From assembly GCA_026397475.1 (NCBI GenBank), contig JAPLUT010000006.1:186001-250000 (forward strand): 64,000 nt of DNA, read 5' to 3'. The stretch's first letter is position 1. Each line of letters opens with the position of its first letter. Under the pieces are notes generated by a model. It worked only from the letters and a program-made list of their open reading frames with translations. It was not told the DNA's origin and searched no databases. Origin of the DNA: a candidate division SR1 bacterium. GTDB taxonomy: Bacteria > Patescibacteriota > Gracilibacteria > Absconditabacterales > Absconditicoccaceae. Of this stretch, positions 59,391-64,000 are shown piece by piece. The position numbers and the translations under genes are program-made.

Positions 59391-59460
59391 CACCTAACGT
59401 GGGATAAAAACGACGTTACAATCCTTTATGGGATTGCTGGCGTCTTATTTTATAATGTTT
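59391..59460 (+). promoter_or_regulatory. Leader hairpins upstream of typA
   Basis: CCCACCTAACGTGGG forms one hairpin. GACGTTACAATCC...GGGATTGCTGGCGTC forms a second, followed by TTATTTTATAATG. The frame AAAACGACG...CGTCTTATTTTATA is shared with the ssb leader. Confidence 0.5.
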
Positions 59461-59470
59461 ATACCTACCA

Positions 59471-61282
<1,812 letters not shown>

Positions 61283-61304
61283 AAATATCTTATTTACATA
61301 CAAA

Positions 61305-61337
61305 AAATCCTCTCGCAATATTGCAGGAGGATTTTTT
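61305..61337. terminator. Terminator between typA and the convergent 61346 gene
   Basis: AAATCCTC / GAGGATTT stem with T on both sides. Confidence 0.88.
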
Positions 61338-61345
61338 AAAAATAA

Positions 61346-62098
61346 CTATTTATTTTCTAATCATCTTTTTCGTATTTTTCTTACTTCTTCTCTATTTGAT
61401 AAAGAGAGTAGGGTGTTTTTTCACTCTGTATATTCTTTTATTATTTCGTTAGCTGAAAGAGTGTCGTTTATGATATCTTCAGGGTTTATTTCTTTGATGG
61501 GATAATAAGCATATGGCTGTTTAAAATGAGTTGTACCTTCAAACTCATTCCCTATTTTTACTGCTTCTTTCAATCCTATGTTTGTATCATATCTTAAAGA
61601 TGTTCATAGAAATATATTATATGTTCATTGTTGAAGTATTCTTTTAAATACTGCATTAGCATCAAATTCTGTTACATATTTATAGTTGTTTGGATAATAA
61701 GAATCTCTTCATAGACTTTTTTCTTTGACGGGAAACATAACAATATTTTTTCAAAAAAACTGACATTCAAATAGTTCATTTTCTTTTTCCCAAAAAAATG
61801 TTTTGGGATATAGACTATCTTTCTCGCTGCTTCTATTATATTTGTCTCCATAGGAATATCCTAAACATCATTCATGACTTCTTTGTCTTCATTTAGCTGA
61901 GTTGTTAGCTCCTTCTGGTTTGTAATATATCGCAAATGCTTCATGATATTCTTTTTTAAACATATCCACAATGTTCTTTTTTTCTGCAGTAGTATTCAGT
62001 GTTTTGTATATTGATTTTTTTATGTCCTTGCTGTTTTTTATCATTTCTGATACAAAAAAATCCATTTCGTCGAAACATATTGGCTCTTTTTCTTTCAT
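61346..62098 (-). CDS. Unrecognised protein, 250 aa
   Basis: Continuous only with TGA as Gly. A charged helical N-terminal third is followed by an aromatic-rich domain (TFFWEKENELFECQFFGKNIVMF, in two parts) and a charged C terminus ending RKRGLENK. No signal peptide or helix for the membrane. It lies 62 bp downstream of proS on the same strand. Function unknown. Confidence 0.72.
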
Positions 62099-62160
62099 AT
62101 GGCCTAGTAGAAGTAAGAATAAAATTTTGTTTTATTCTTTTTGTTTTTGGAAAATATTTT

Positions 62161-63666
<1,506 letters not shown>

Positions 63667-63742
63667 GCTTATCGTGTATATAATAAATATTATTATTAAT
63701 TTTCTACACAAAAGAGCTGTATTATCAAGGTTATTGCTAAAC

Positions 63743-63765
63743 AAAAAAACCCTGCATTCCTGCAG
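63743..63765 (-). terminator. Terminator of the gene at the window end
   Basis: Minus-strand stem CTGCA / TGCAG followed by T7. Confidence 0.8.
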
Positions 63766-63795
63766 AGCTTTCTATGGTAATATTAACTAAGTTTA

Positions 63796-63999
63796 CTATT
63801 TTTTTCTTCTTAGAAAGAATCCTGTAGTAAAAAGTATACCAAGGACTATCAAAAGCATTCCTCCAATCATATTGCGAAGCATGTAAAGTCCAAGAACCAA
63901 AAGAATGATACCAATGATAGTGAAGATTTTTTCTTCGCTACTAGATACTTCCCATCGAGCTCCAATTTTGCTTCCAATTTCTTTAGTTTCGTCACCAAA
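63796..63999 (-). CDS. C-terminal end of a small membrane protein (truncated by the window)
   Basis: 67 residues are visible. A polar part (GDETKEIGSKIGARWEVSSS) precedes two hydrophobic stretches (FTIIGIILLVLGLYML, MLLIVLGILFTTGFFL) and a basic tail RRKK. It looks like a short two-helix membrane protein. No TGA in the visible part. Start lies beyond the window. Confidence 0.65.
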   Translation of the reverse strand, partial: FGDETKEIGSKIGARWEVSSSEEKIFTIIGIILLVLGLYMLRNMIGGMLLIVLGILFTTGFFLRRKK

Positions 64000-64000
64000 T

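Overview
This window reads as part of the genome of an Absconditabacteria (SR1) or closely related Patescibacteria cell. The main evidence is the genetic code. Under the standard code nearly every gene is cut into pieces at TGA. Reading TGA as glycine (NCBI table 25) restores full-length proteins, for example the membrane pyrophosphatase motif NTGGAWDN, whose two glycines are both TGA. A second change is just as visible: CGA stands where tryptophan is expected. Examples are the thioredoxin active site (FWAEWCQPC, both Trp are CGA), four invariant Trp of prolyl-tRNA synthetase, the SSB motif RTRKWQD and the S1 motif DPW. Arginine is written AGA, AGG, CGT or CGC. All gene calls below use TGA=Gly and CGA=Trp. 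Shine-Dalgarno sequences are essentially absent and the DNA is AT-rich.

Layout. 1-5240: end of an unknown gene, a 13-bp purine minisatellite, small orphan genes, an SbcD-like nuclease, a PEBP-family protein, a MazF/PemK-like protein and MurC. 5541-10530: a proton/sodium-pumping pyrophosphatase, two orphan membrane proteins and a surface protein with a pentapeptide repeat and a frameshift. 10700-16630: tRNA-Leu, SSB, signal peptidase, a PH-like membrane protein, Hsp20, then an envelope-polysaccharide group (O-antigen-ligase-like, GT2, pyruvyl-transferase-like). 16700-26025: two large unknown proteins, tRNA-Ser and tRNA-CAU, ribosomal L33 and S16, small membrane proteins, a ferredoxin and an 1178-residue PKD/thrombospondin/Cys-rich surface protein. 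26186-33457: a UvrB C-terminal half, two MscS channels, an anchored exoprotein, pyruvate kinase, thioredoxin and thioredoxin reductase. 33674-39330: a response regulator, a VWA protein, pilin-like membrane proteins, tRNA-Arg, S15 and S1. 39499-43488: an acyltransferase-like orphan, an RluA-type pseudouridine synthase, a repeat protein and TrpRS. 43657-45750: a dense tRNA array with S20, a GIY-YIG gene and broken tRNA copies. 45886-58152: an AroE-like protein, two radical-SAM proteins, a PhnA-like protein, a peptidoglycan-hydrolase-like protein, an MFS-like transporter, an HIT protein and SbcC. 58456-63999: sortase, TypA/BipA, an unknown protein, ProRS and the end of a small membrane protein.

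Genes that work together include thioredoxin with its reductase, SbcC with SbcD (far apart), the polysaccharide genes, and the surface set (signal peptidase, sortase, exported repeat proteins). This fits a reduced cell living on a host surface.

The most unusual layer is a set of nine solitary genes (600-974, 1081-1269, 7768-8415, 8547-9116, 33674-34075, 39499-40485, 47432-48016, 50748-51107, 55204-55581). Each contains no TGA codon. Eight have a visible promoter with a 16-bp spacer (one of them weak), most have an A-rich leader, and each has a strong terminator. They look like recently acquired or specially constrained monocistronic cassettes. Several also carry CGA or CGG at positions that look like arginine, which would conflict with the host code.

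Limits: nothing was searched against databases. Family names rest on motifs I can read. Frameshifts may be sequencing errors.
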